Part shown: positions 34,453 through 43,257 of the stretch, in pieces
Layout: each line of letters opens with the position of its first letter
Position numbering within the stretch: the first letter of the stretch is position 1
Program-made: the position numbers and the translations under genes
The notes under the pieces: model-generated
The model's database searches: none
What the model saw: the letters and a program-made list of their open reading frames with translations, nothing else
What the model was told of the DNA's origin: nothing
Source: Flagellimonas pelagia
GTDB taxonomy: Bacteria; Bacteroidota; Bacteroidia; Flavobacteriales; Flavobacteriaceae
Direction of reading: 5' to 3'
Length of the DNA: 64,000 nt
Assembly: GCF_003584135.1 (NCBI RefSeq)
Contig: NZ_QXFI01000035.1
Span: forward strand, 62,001 to 126,000

Positions 34453-37400
34453 ATGAAAATAACATTACCGTCTTTAAAACGTATAGTTTATGAGAAAATT
34501 AAAAGTAAGAATATTATAAAACAATTGATTATTCCTGAACAATCAATTGAGTTTAATATTTCAGAAGTTAATCGCTTTTACTTGGTAATAGAAGATAATG
34601 AAAGAAAAATATGTTTCACCACCAAGGAAAAGTATCTGCCACGTGGAATAGAGTATGCACTTATAACAAATATTCTACCGAGTAAGCAACGTTTTGAAGA
34701 TGGTAAGATAGTAATAAAGAAATGGATTCAGCATCCTCAATTGAAAGAGTGCCAGACCTCAGACGTTATTCAATCCTGGAAGAATGATTTCATATATAAA
34801 GAAGAGGAAACGGGTAACCCTGGATTAAGACAACCGCAAATAGCTGCTTTACATATGATTATGGGGCATCTGAAACTTCCTCTAGATGCGGCAACAGTGG
34901 TAATGCCAACAGGTACAGGTAAAACAGAAACAATGTTGGCTACACTTATAGCTAATAGGTGTGAAAAGCTATTGGTTACCGTTCCATCTGATTCCTTACG
35001 CAATCAAATAGCTGGAAAGTTCTTTAGCTTGGGATTATTGAAAGAATTTGGAGTTGTTGGGGAAAAGTCGCTATACCCGATTATTGGTGTTATCAAAAAT
35101 AGATTTGAAAATATAGAGGAGATTACTGGATTTTTAGAAAAATGTAATGTGGTAGTAACTACCATGAGTTGGCTTACTAATCAGGATAATGCGACTCAAG
35201 AACTATTTGCAAAAAGTTTCAGTCATATCTTTATTGATGAGGCTCATCACATAAAAGCCTCTTCATGGAATGAGTTTCGAAATAAATTCGATAGTGAAAA
35301 AATAATTCAGTTTACAGCAACCCCATTTAGAAATGATGGGAAAAGATTGGATGGAAAAATTATTTCGAACTTTCCCTTAAAAAACGCACAAGAACAAGGC
35401 TATTATAAAAAGATTGAATTCATTTCCATTCGAGAATATGACAAAAATAAAGCAGATCAAAAAATTGCTGATGTGGCTGTTGAACGCTTACGTTCAGATA
35501 TGGCAAAATCTTATAATCATATCCTTATGGCTCGTTGTGCCACAAAGAACCGAGCGGATGAAATCTTTAAATTGTATAAAGAGAATACAGACCTTAATCC
35601 TGTTTTAATCTATTCTGGAGTACCTAGTTTTAAAGAATCATATAACAAAATACTTCAAAAACAAGCGAGAATAATTGTTTGTGTAGATATGCTTGGGGAA
35701 GGTTTCGATCTACCGGAACTAAAAATTGCAGCATTTCATGATATTAGAAAAAGTCTACCTATTACGCTACAATTAGCTGGACGTTTCACAAGAACCAAAT
35801 TTGACGAAGAGCTTGGTGACGCATCTTTTATTGCCAATATTGCTGATTTGGAGGTAAGAGCGGAATTGGCTGATTTATATGCTTCGGATGCCGATTGGAA
35901 TGAGATTCTATCAGATGCGAGCTCAGAACAGGTAAATGAACAGGTAGAATTCAAAGATTTTATGAGTGGTTTTAAGAAGTTGAGCAATGCTAACATTCCT
36001 TTTCAAAATATCAGACCTAAATTAAGTACAGTTGTCTATAAGAATAAAACCGATTCTTGGTACCCAAAAAATTTTCAAAAAGGAATCTCAGGTTATGATA
36101 ATCTTGAATTTAAATTCCACGATATTAATAGGGATCATAATATGCTTGTTATTGTAACGGGCAAAAGGTTTGAAGTAGATTGGGTACATGACAAAAGGGA
36201 GATTTATAATATCCAATGGGATATTATTATCGTCTATTGGGAAACTGAAAACAACCTATTATTTATCAATAGTTCGGATAATGGAAGTCTTTATGCAGAT
36301 TTGGCTGAGTCAATTATTGGCGATAAAGCTGAACTAGTCCGAGGAATAAACGTTTTTAAATCCTTTCATAACATCAAAAGAGTAAAGTTGCAAAATGTCG
36401 GATTGAGACAGTTTTTGGGCAAGAACATACGTTTCAGGATGATGGTGGGAAGTGATGTTGGGGAAGCGTTGAGCCTAGCTGAAAAACAACGTGGTGAAAA
36501 AGCCTTTGTAATGGGAACTGGTTTTGAAGTTGGTAACCCCGTGAATATTGGAGCTTCATATAAAGGTAGGATATGGACAAAACTTCAGGGAGATTTAAAA
36601 CAATTTAAAAACTGGTGTACAGCCTTAGGAGATAAATTAGTAAATGAAAATATTGATCCAAATCAAATTCTTAGAGAAACATTAATACCAACACTTAAAA
36701 CTGACCTTCCGACTGTTTTTCCGGTATGGATAGATTGGGACACAGATATCTATTTAGATGTTGAAACCAAATATAATTTCATTATTGATGGAATAAAATA
36801 TGATTTATCTAACATAGAATTGTGTTTGGTCAATCCTTCTGTGGGCGGGGATTTATTATTCTCACTTAAATCTGACACAAAAGAAGTTGTTTTTAAGCTT
36901 GAACTATTTGAAAGAAAAGATGGTGATGAGTCATTTGCAGACTTTAAAATAACTCAACAATCAAAAGAAAAGATAGAAGTTCAGTATGGGCGTATTAAAA
37001 TAGATGGAGTTACTTTCTTTGAAAAATTCATCCCCACTGTTTGGTATGCTGACGGTTCTGCGCTTACAGGAAATGAATACTATGAACTCAAACAGCAAAT
37101 AGGCATTTATCCGAAAGATGAACTTATATCTTGGAATTGGGATGGTGTGAATCTAAGAAATGAAGCACAAGGTATACAACCTAAGAATGTTGATTCTATT
37201 CAGTACAAAGTCATTGAACAATTAAAGCAAGAAGATTTTGATATCATCTACGATGATGACTATTCTGGGGAAATCGCCGATGTTGTTACTATAAAAGCAC
37301 ATAGTGATAAAATTGAGATTAAACTCTATCACTTGAAGTTCGCTTTGGATGGCGTAGTAAGTAACCAGATTAAGAATTTTTATGAGGTTTGTGGACAAGC

Positions 37401-37704
37401 TCAAAAATCCGTGCATTGGAAACATAAATCCGGCAAAGAATTTATCAACCACCTCCTTAGGCGAGAAACTAAATCAAAAAAGGGCCTATCCTGTTCCCGA
37501 CTTGAAAAGGGTAAAAGAAGTGATTTGGTAAAATTGTTAGGAATATTAAAAAATGAAATTCCTGTAGAATATGAAATTTTGATTGTCCAACCAGGTCTCT
37601 CAAAAGCAAAGGCATCAAATGATATTTTAGCTTTGTTAGGTGTTACGGCTACTTATATCAAAGAGTTTGCTGATATTAACCTCAAAGTAATAACAAGCGC
37701 CTAA
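34453..37704 (+). CDS. SF2 helicase with a possible C-terminal nuclease domain
   Basis: From Met at 34453 (MKITLPSLKRI) it has 1083 residues. The helicase core shows Walker A MPTGTGKTETM (about residue 150), DEAH in IFIDEAHHIKA (about residue 261), ATPFRNDGK and the motif VI helix LAGRFTRTKF. Near residues 940-960 an Asp (EIADVV) and then IEIKLYHLK resemble a PD-(D/E)xK nuclease core. It lies directly upstream of mcrB/mcrC with a 49-bp gap, so it is probably a third component of the McrBC-like system. Confidence 0.75.
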   Translation: MKITLPSLKRIVYEKIKSKNIIKQLIIPEQSIEFNISEVNRFYLVIEDNERKICFTTKEKYLPRGIEYALITNILPSKQRFEDGKIVIKKWIQHPQLKECQTSDVIQSWKNDFIYKEEETGNPGLRQPQIAALHMIMGHLKLPLDAATVVMPTGTGKTETMLATLIANRCEKLLVTVPSDSLRNQIAGKFFSLGLLKEFGVVGEKSLYPIIGVIKNRFENIEEITGFLEKCNVVVTTMSWLTNQDNATQELFAKSFSHIFIDEAHHIKASSWNEFRNKFDSEKIIQFTATPFRNDGKRLDGKIISNFPLKNAQEQGYYKKIEFISIREYDKNKADQKIADVAVERLRSDMAKSYNHILMARCATKNRADEIFKLYKENTDLNPVLIYSGVPSFKESYNKILQKQARIIVCVDMLGEGFDLPELKIAAFHDIRKSLPITLQLAGRFTRTKFDEELGDASFIANIADLEVRAELADLYASDADWNEILSDASSEQVNEQVEFKDFMSGFKKLSNANIPFQNIRPKLSTVVYKNKTDSWYPKNFQKGISGYDNLEFKFHDINRDHNMLVIVTGKRFEVDWVHDKREIYNIQWDIIIVYWETENNLLFINSSDNGSLYADLAESIIGDKAELVRGINVFKSFHNIKRVKLQNVGLRQFLGKNIRFRMMVGSDVGEALSLAEKQRGEKAFVMGTGFEVGNPVNIGASYKGRIWTKLQGDLKQFKNWCTALGDKLVNENIDPNQILRETLIPTLKTDLPTVFPVWIDWDTDIYLDVETKYNFIIDGIKYDLSNIELCLVNPSVGGDLLFSLKSDTKEVVFKLELFERKDGDESFADFKITQQSKEKIEVQYGRIKIDGVTFFEKFIPTVWYADGSALTGNEYYELKQQIGIYPKDELISWNWDGVNLRNEAQGIQPKNVDSIQYKVIEQLKQEDFDIIYDDDYSGEIADVVTIKAHSDKIEIKLYHLKFALDGVVSNQIKNFYEVCGQAQKSVHWKHKSGKEFINHLLRRETKSKKGLSCSRLEKGKRSDLVKLLGILKNEIPVEYEILIVQPGLSKAKASNDILALLGVTATYIKEFADINLKVITSA

Positions 37705-37753
37705 ACCAACTAGAGGGGGCTAATGGTAACAAATTATTAATCAAAAATATTAA

Positions 37754-39508
37754 ATGAAACCACATTGGGCTAAACAAGAAGTATACGATTACTTTGATTC
37801 ATTTTTAGAGCAAAGCATTCTAAGCAATAATAGTTTTATAACAGAGGGTAGTGGAATTTTTTCAATTGAAAACTTAAATAATTGTGTATCTGCCTTTGTC
37901 GATAATCCTGACACAAGTGCGCGAAATTTTGACGAAAAATCAAAAGATCAATTTGCAAATGCTTCTAAAGAAACAAAAGAAGTTTTTGCCCATTTTATAT
38001 GGCTATGGGGTTTATCTACTTCAGATATGAGAAGTTGGGGCAAACAAAGTGCCGTTATTCGCTTTTTAGGAGAGGAATATAATGATTTATTATCCGATGT
38101 ATTTGTGGATGGTGGGATTGGGTCAGCCGGACAACGGCATAAACTGAACAAGCCCTTTGAGATTTCATATTTGCTTTTGTTATTTAGAGATGTAAAAATC
38201 AATTTATTATCTAATGAGATAAATGATATTCAATCTTTAAAGGAATATATTGAATCCCTTTGTAAGGAATTGTATTATAAGAATGATGATACAGAATTAA
38301 CAACAGATAAAAGGCTAAAAAAGGTAAGCAAAGAATTTCTTGCTTTACATCACATAATCTTGCATTTGTGTAATCCACAGAAGTATGAAGCCATCGCAGC
38401 TCAAAAACACAAAGACGCTATCATAAATACTTTTTTCAGTTTACTGGACAAAGAAAATACTGACGGTTTATGGGGTGATATTGATGGAAGCATTTTGTTA
38501 ATCAGAGAAGAGTTGAAAGATTATGTAGGAAATGAATTTAGCTTTTATGACAAAAAAATTCAAGACGCTTGGAATTTTGGAGAAGATAAAAATGATTTTG
38601 TTTCTATCGAAACTTTATTTGAATACAAAAAAGCAATGATTTTTTATGGCCCTCCAGGAACGTCGAAAACTTATTCAGCTACTCGGTTGGCAGAATTAAT
38701 CATCACCAAGCAGTATTTCAGGAACAAACACAACATCAAAGAATATTTTGAAAATTCAGATCAAATTTTTGAAAAACAGATACATCACTTGCAATTACAT
38801 AGCAATTACAATTATGAAGATTTTATAGTAGGTCTTCATATTGAAGAGAGCAAAAGTATAGCAAAACCTGGTTATTTGCTGAATCTTATTGATAAAGTCC
38901 GTGAAGATGATTTACCTCATATTTTGATATTAGATGAAATAAACAGAACAGATATATCCAGACTGTTTGGAGAATTATTCTCTGCGTTAGAATATCGAAA
39001 TAAAAAAATTAAACTTTCAGTGGGCAACTTTGAAATCGCTCTACCCGATAATTTATATTTCATTGGAACAATGAATGAAATTGATTTTTCATTGGAAAGA
39101 GTAGATTTTGCTTTACGACGAAGATTCTTATGGCAGTTTAAGGGATTTGATAGAAATATATTATGGCAGATAATCAACGAGAAAAGAAACTCATTAAAAA
39201 TTGGCATTAATAACACGGAAATAGTGACATTTATAAATAAATGTGAGCAGTTAAATAATGAAATTTCTAAAATTCCTGAATTAGGAGAAAATTATCAAAT
39301 AGGCCATACTTTTTTTGCGGAGATAGTCGATATATTCAATTCCTTTAAGAATATTCATTCAGGCAGACGTTATTTCCTAAATCAACCTGTAAATATTTTA
39401 TGGGAAGTTAGTATTAAGCCAATATTACAAGCATTTTTAGGAAATATGGATGCTGATTCAAAGAACCAAAAGATAAACCAATTGCAAAAAGTATTCATTA
39501 ATGATTAA
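37754..39508 (+). CDS. mcrB: McrB-type AAA+ GTPase
   Basis: A 584-residue protein with an N-terminal DNA-reading or scaffold part of about 290 residues and a C-terminal AAA+ domain: Walker A GPPGTSKTYSA (about residue 299), Walker B LILDEINRTD (about residue 392) and the McrB signature TMNEIDFSLERVDFALRRRF (about residue 438-457). McrB is a GTP-driven translocase of modification-dependent restriction. The N terminus is not like the classic methyl-C reader, so the target is uncertain. It overlaps mcrC by 8 bp. Confidence 0.85.
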   Translation: MKPHWAKQEVYDYFDSFLEQSILSNNSFITEGSGIFSIENLNNCVSAFVDNPDTSARNFDEKSKDQFANASKETKEVFAHFIWLWGLSTSDMRSWGKQSAVIRFLGEEYNDLLSDVFVDGGIGSAGQRHKLNKPFEISYLLLLFRDVKINLLSNEINDIQSLKEYIESLCKELYYKNDDTELTTDKRLKKVSKEFLALHHIILHLCNPQKYEAIAAQKHKDAIINTFFSLLDKENTDGLWGDIDGSILLIREELKDYVGNEFSFYDKKIQDAWNFGEDKNDFVSIETLFEYKKAMIFYGPPGTSKTYSATRLAELIITKQYFRNKHNIKEYFENSDQIFEKQIHHLQLHSNYNYEDFIVGLHIEESKSIAKPGYLLNLIDKVREDDLPHILILDEINRTDISRLFGELFSALEYRNKKIKLSVGNFEIALPDNLYFIGTMNEIDFSLERVDFALRRRFLWQFKGFDRNILWQIINEKRNSLKIGINNTEIVTFINKCEQLNNEISKIPELGENYQIGHTFFAEIVDIFNSFKNIHSGRRYFLNQPVNILWEVSIKPILQAFLGNMDADSKNQKINQLQKVFIND

Positions 39509-40814
39509 TGATTACATTCATATTGAAGCTTTTGATTGCTTACCTTTTCCAGAAAACGAAGTATCTGCTAATGTTTTACAGGCATTTATCGCTTCACAAA
39601 GTGAAAGTGTATTTTGGTTTTCAAAAAAGTACCGTATTGATGAAGATTCAAAATTAGCTGAATACGACTATAGAAATCATTGCTGGATAGCAGGAAGATT
39701 CGTGGGAGAGGCTTTTTTCTCTATTAAAGATCAGGACTATAAAATCACTATCAAACCTCGATTTGGAGAAAAAATGCTTTTTAGAATGTTAGAAGAAATC
39801 TTTAATATTCGCATCACTTCTTCCATAAGTCAGGCAAATAAAGATAATGATTGGCAACACTATATCAAACGTATCATTGCTTTTATTTGGCTACAAAAAT
39901 TAGCGAATGCCAATTTACACGGATTACCTAAAGTTCATGTAAAAAAGAAACATAAGGGAGAAATAATAAGAGGCAGATTAGATGTAAGAAAGTCTATAAA
40001 GCCGTATTGTCAAAGTAAAGAAATTGTTTCAATATATAGAGAGAGGGAAATTGACAAAACAATTGCACAAATTATTTTTCAAGCGCATAATATCCTTAAA
40101 ACAGAATTTGCAATTGGTCAAATAAATATTCCTGATTCTGCTCAAGAGGCAATTAATCAAGTGCATAGCGCAATACAAAGCAAAGAACATATAAGCTATG
40201 ACGATTATAGAAGAATAAGTTATAAAGAGATTTATCTAGGTTGGAAACCTTTTGTGGATTTATCTTGGGACATTATCCAACGGAAACAAATCAGCCTAAA
40301 ACAAGACAAAAATCAAAATGGATTTGGTTTCTTTATAGATATGGCAGAAGTCTGGGAACAATATTTAAGAACTATTTTAAAAGGAAATCTAGCTAAAATT
40401 GGTTGGCATTATATAAATGAGAAACAAATAGCTTATCCGAATCATTTTTATAAAAGAGAATTAATACCTGATCTTATGTTTCAAAAAGGAGATGAAATTG
40501 CTATTTGGGATGCAAAATATAAGAAAATGCTAGGTAGATACTTTGACCTTGATCGTTCTGATTTCTTTCAGATACATACTTACATTCAAAATTTTCTAAA
40601 TTATAAGACTGTTAAAGTTGGAGGGTTATTATATCCAATTTCTAACCATCCAAATTTTAACGATTATAAAAGCCCATATCTAATTAATGAGAAAGGAGCT
40701 AACATAAGTTTCATTATTGATGGAATAGAATTAGAAGAGAATGAAAAAGACCAAAATCCATCGATTAAAGAGCAAGAGTTTATCAATCGTATAATAAACA
40801 TTATAGAAAATTAG
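39501..40814 (+). CDS. mcrC: McrC-type nuclease subunit
   Basis: A 437-residue McrC. The PD-(D/E)xK nuclease shows LIPDLMFQKGDEIAIWDAKYK (Asp about residue 323, DAKYK about 337) after a long N-terminal domain. McrC stimulates McrB GTPase and supplies the cleavage activity. It overlaps mcrB by 8 bp and closes the helicase-mcrB-mcrC group; the AlbA_2-type gene follows after about 100 bp. Confidence 0.85.
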   Translation: MINDYIHIEAFDCLPFPENEVSANVLQAFIASQSESVFWFSKKYRIDEDSKLAEYDYRNHCWIAGRFVGEAFFSIKDQDYKITIKPRFGEKMLFRMLEEIFNIRITSSISQANKDNDWQHYIKRIIAFIWLQKLANANLHGLPKVHVKKKHKGEIIRGRLDVRKSIKPYCQSKEIVSIYREREIDKTIAQIIFQAHNILKTEFAIGQINIPDSAQEAINQVHSAIQSKEHISYDDYRRISYKEIYLGWKPFVDLSWDIIQRKQISLKQDKNQNGFGFFIDMAEVWEQYLRTILKGNLAKIGWHYINEKQIAYPNHFYKRELIPDLMFQKGDEIAIWDAKYKKMLGRYFDLDRSDFFQIHTYIQNFLNYKTVKVGGLLYPISNHPNFNDYKSPYLINEKGANISFIIDGIELEENEKDQNPSIKEQEFINRIINIIEN

Positions 40815-40884
40815 GCTTTTATTAAATTAATATGATCTTATTTCCCCACCATATTTTGAGTAGGATGGAAAAGCACATAATAGG

Positions 40885-40892
40885 TAGCTTTG
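40885..40892 (+). promoter_or_regulatory. -7 box upstream of the AlbA_2-domain gene
   Basis: TAGCTTTG matches TAnnTTTG and lies 24 bp before the ATG at 40917. A TTTG lies at 40855-40858 but its spacing (26 nt) is too long for a standard -33 box, so only the -7 element is proposed. Confidence 0.35.
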
Positions 40893-40916
40893 TATTTGAG
40901 AAAATGCAGAGCGAAA

Positions 40917-42266
40917 ATGGAGCGAGGAGAAACTCAGAATATTGAATACAAGCTAGTTTGGAGAGATGAATATCTGAAATGGATTTGTGGTTTTGCCAAT
41001 GCAAAAGGGGGCCATATTTATATAGGCATTGATGATAATGGAAATATTACCGGTGTAGATAATTATAAAAAGCTGATGGAAGACATTCCAAATAAGTCTG
41101 TAAATCATTTAGGACTTGTGGTTGATGTAAATCTACATGCGGATGAAGGAAAAAACTATCTTGAAATTATTGTTCCGATTAGTAATATACCCATTGCTTA
41201 TCATGGAGTTTATCACTACCGAAGCGGAAGCACCAAACAAGAACTTAAAGGAATTGCTTTACAAAACCTGTTGCTCAATAAAATGGGAAAGAAATGGGAG
41301 GATATGGCTGTTGAAGGAATAACCTTTTCCGACCTTAATGGTAATAGCATTCAAGCATTTATTATTAAGGCAATTGAGAAAGATCGTATTCCTCCAAATA
41401 CACTAAACATTAGCAAAGAAACGCTATTCAAAAACCTCGGACTCCTTACGGAACAAGGGCAGCTAACAAATGCCGCCGTTTTATTATTTGGGGAAAATCT
41501 AATCAAGGTATCGGTAACGGCAAGTTTCAAGATTGGACGATTCGGAAAATCCAGCCATGATCTTTTGTTTCAAGACATCGTTGAAACCAATATTTTTGAG
41601 ATGGCTGATAAGGTAATCGAAATGCTTAAAACCAAATATTTGGTTAGACCTATTTCCTATAGAGGATTGGAACGTATGGAACCGTTGGAATATCCGGAAA
41701 CGGCATTAAGGGAAGCGGTTTTGAATGCTATTATTCATAAGGATTATTCCAGCACATATACCTTTCTTCGAGTGTACGATGACCGATTACATTTATGGAA
41801 TCCGGGAACTTTACCAGAGGAATTGACAATTGATAAACTAAAACAAGAACATTCATCCTATCCCCGAAATCGAAATATAGCCAATGCATTTTTTAAAGCT
41901 GGTTATATCGAATCCTGGGGGCGAGGGATAAATAAAATCATAGATGCCTGTAAAGAGGCAGGATTGCCTGAGCCGATTATTGAGGAAGATCAAGGTGGAG
42001 TAAGTGTTATTTTTCTAAAAGATATTTATACTGAAGAAATTCTGAAAACATACAATCTTGAATCTCGACATATAAAGGCCTTATTGTTTATAAAAGAGAA
42101 TGGTCGAATTAATAATAAACAATACCAGGAATTTTTTGAAATCTCCAAGAGGATGGTGTCTTATGATTTACAAATGCTTGTTGATAGGAATTTTATAACC
42201 AAAATAGGTTCCACAGGAAAGGGAACCTACTATATTCTCCAAAGGGGAAATAAAGGGGTAAAATAG
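40917..42266 (+). CDS. AlbA_2 domain + ATP-binding (RecG-like/Schlafen-type) protein
   Basis: A 449-residue protein with an N-terminal AlbA_2 (Schlafen-type) domain (YKLVWRDEYLKWICGFANAKGGHIYIGIDDNGNI), a middle GHKL ATP-binding-like region (ALREAVLNAIIHKDYSS, RVYDDRLHLWNPG, SWGRGINKIIDAC) and a C-terminal winged helix. This layout is often called ATP-dependent DNA helicase-like or transcriptional regulator, but lacks a helicase motif. It is common at mobile and defense loci. I use the ATG at 40917 instead of an earlier TTG. It ends in a tract of imperfect GGGCAATAAAG-type repeats. Confidence 0.8.
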   Translation: MERGETQNIEYKLVWRDEYLKWICGFANAKGGHIYIGIDDNGNITGVDNYKKLMEDIPNKSVNHLGLVVDVNLHADEGKNYLEIIVPISNIPIAYHGVYHYRSGSTKQELKGIALQNLLLNKMGKKWEDMAVEGITFSDLNGNSIQAFIIKAIEKDRIPPNTLNISKETLFKNLGLLTEQGQLTNAAVLLFGENLIKVSVTASFKIGRFGKSSHDLLFQDIVETNIFEMADKVIEMLKTKYLVRPISYRGLERMEPLEYPETALREAVLNAIIHKDYSSTYTFLRVYDDRLHLWNPGTLPEELTIDKLKQEHSSYPRNRNIANAFFKAGYIESWGRGINKIIDACKEAGLPEPIIEEDQGGVSVIFLKDIYTEEILKTYNLESRHIKALLFIKENGRINNKQYQEFFEISKRMVSYDLQMLVDRNFITKIGSTGKGTYYILQRGNKGVK

Positions 42267-42307
42267 TCTCCAAAAGGGCAATAAAGGAGCAATTGTACAA
42301 AAACTAT
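42224..42307. repeat. Tail segment related to a degenerate copy downstream
   Basis: This end of the AlbA_2-type gene, with its imperfect repeat of AAAGGGGCAATAAAGGGGCA-type units, aligns by eye with 43138-43221 over about 80 bp with one or a few gaps. The two copies flank the deaminase gene. Confidence 0.55.
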
Positions 42308-42462
42308 ATATATTGAATCTACTTCTGTCTCCACACAGGTAATTACTTTGTTCCGATTTCCAAAATCCAAACGCTCACGCAAGGTATGTTTGTGGTGTTG
42401 GTAAATACCTTTTGTAAACTGGAAAATTCATTTATAGTAGAGTAATACCTGCAAGGATTGAA

Positions 42463-42470
42463 TAAATTTG
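42463..42470 (+). promoter_or_regulatory. -7 box upstream of the deaminase gene
   Basis: TAAATTTG matches TAnnTTTG, 19 bp before the ATG at 42490. No clear TTTG at -33, so confidence is low. The gap 42308-42462 otherwise shows nothing recognisable. Confidence 0.35.
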
Positions 42471-42489
42471 CAACTCAAATGCTAAAGTA

Positions 42490-42996
42490 ATGAACGAAAT
42501 TATGGATCAGGATTATCATCCTAAATTTATGTTGAGAGCAATTGAGCTTTCGAAAATGGCATACAAGAGCGGCAAAGGTCTTCCAATTGGCTGTGTAATT
42601 GTTAGAAATGGTAAAATTATTGGAGAGGGACATAATGAAATTTTTGAGCGGGTCAATCCAACATCACACGGAGAAATGGTCGCTATTGAAAGGGCTTGCA
42701 GAAATATCAATGATCTTCAATTATCTGAATGCCAAATGTACACTACATTAGAACCCTGTCCTATGTGCTTAGGTGCTATTTATTGGGCAAAAATTAACAA
42801 AGTCTATTATGCGAATACAAATGCTGATGCCGCTAAAGTTGGGTTTGATGATACATTTATATTTGATGAATTACGAAAAAGTGCCAATGAGCGTAAAATT
42901 AATTTCTTATATGTGCCCGACAAAAATGCAATAACCGTTTTAGAAGAATGGAAATCCAAAGATTTAATATCTGCCCAACCTTGGAATGATAAATAA
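42490..42996 (+). CDS. Nucleoside/guanine deaminase family protein
   Basis: A 168-residue cytidine deaminase-fold enzyme. The catalytic zinc motif is HGE in PTSHGEMVAIERA (about residue 57) and PCPMCLGAIYWA (about residues 87-98), followed by AAKVGFDDTFIFDEL. The PCPMCLGAIYWA and GFDD pattern is that of guanine deaminase-like proteins; HGE instead of HAE is a variation seen in some deaminases. The role could be salvage, or base-modification depletion next to a defense island. It is bordered by two related repeat segments. Confidence 0.85.
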   Translation: MNEIMDQDYHPKFMLRAIELSKMAYKSGKGLPIGCVIVRNGKIIGEGHNEIFERVNPTSHGEMVAIERACRNINDLQLSECQMYTTLEPCPMCLGAIYWAKINKVYYANTNADAAKVGFDDTFIFDELRKSANERKINFLYVPDKNAITVLEEWKSKDLISAQPWNDK

Positions 42997-43137
42997 TGTC
43001 AATTAATCTTGTCCATCAAATTATTGTTCCATTCCAAGTGTAGATACCAGGCACAATGAGATTAATACTGATAGTAGTAAATTGTGATAAAATATTCTTT
43101 AGTCCAATATATGAAGTCCATAAAGAGTTCATTGAAA

Positions 43138-43221
43138 GAACATACTATAATTCTTCAAAGGGGCAATAAAGGGGCAAAAACGCCTTTAAAGGGGCAATAA
43201 AGAAGCAATTTAACAAAACTA
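43138..43221. pseudogene. Degenerate remnant of an AlbA_2-type gene 3' end
   Basis: This segment shows the same ACTATA-TTC-CAAAGGGG and GCAATAAAGGGGCA pattern as 42224-42307, the last 40 bp of the AlbA_2-type gene plus about 40 bp beyond. No open frame runs through it, so it looks like the 3' remnant of a second copy lost when the region was rearranged around the deaminase gene. Confidence 0.4.
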
Positions 43222-43257
43222 CTTCTTAAACCATTTGTAAATAAGTGGTTTGATTTT

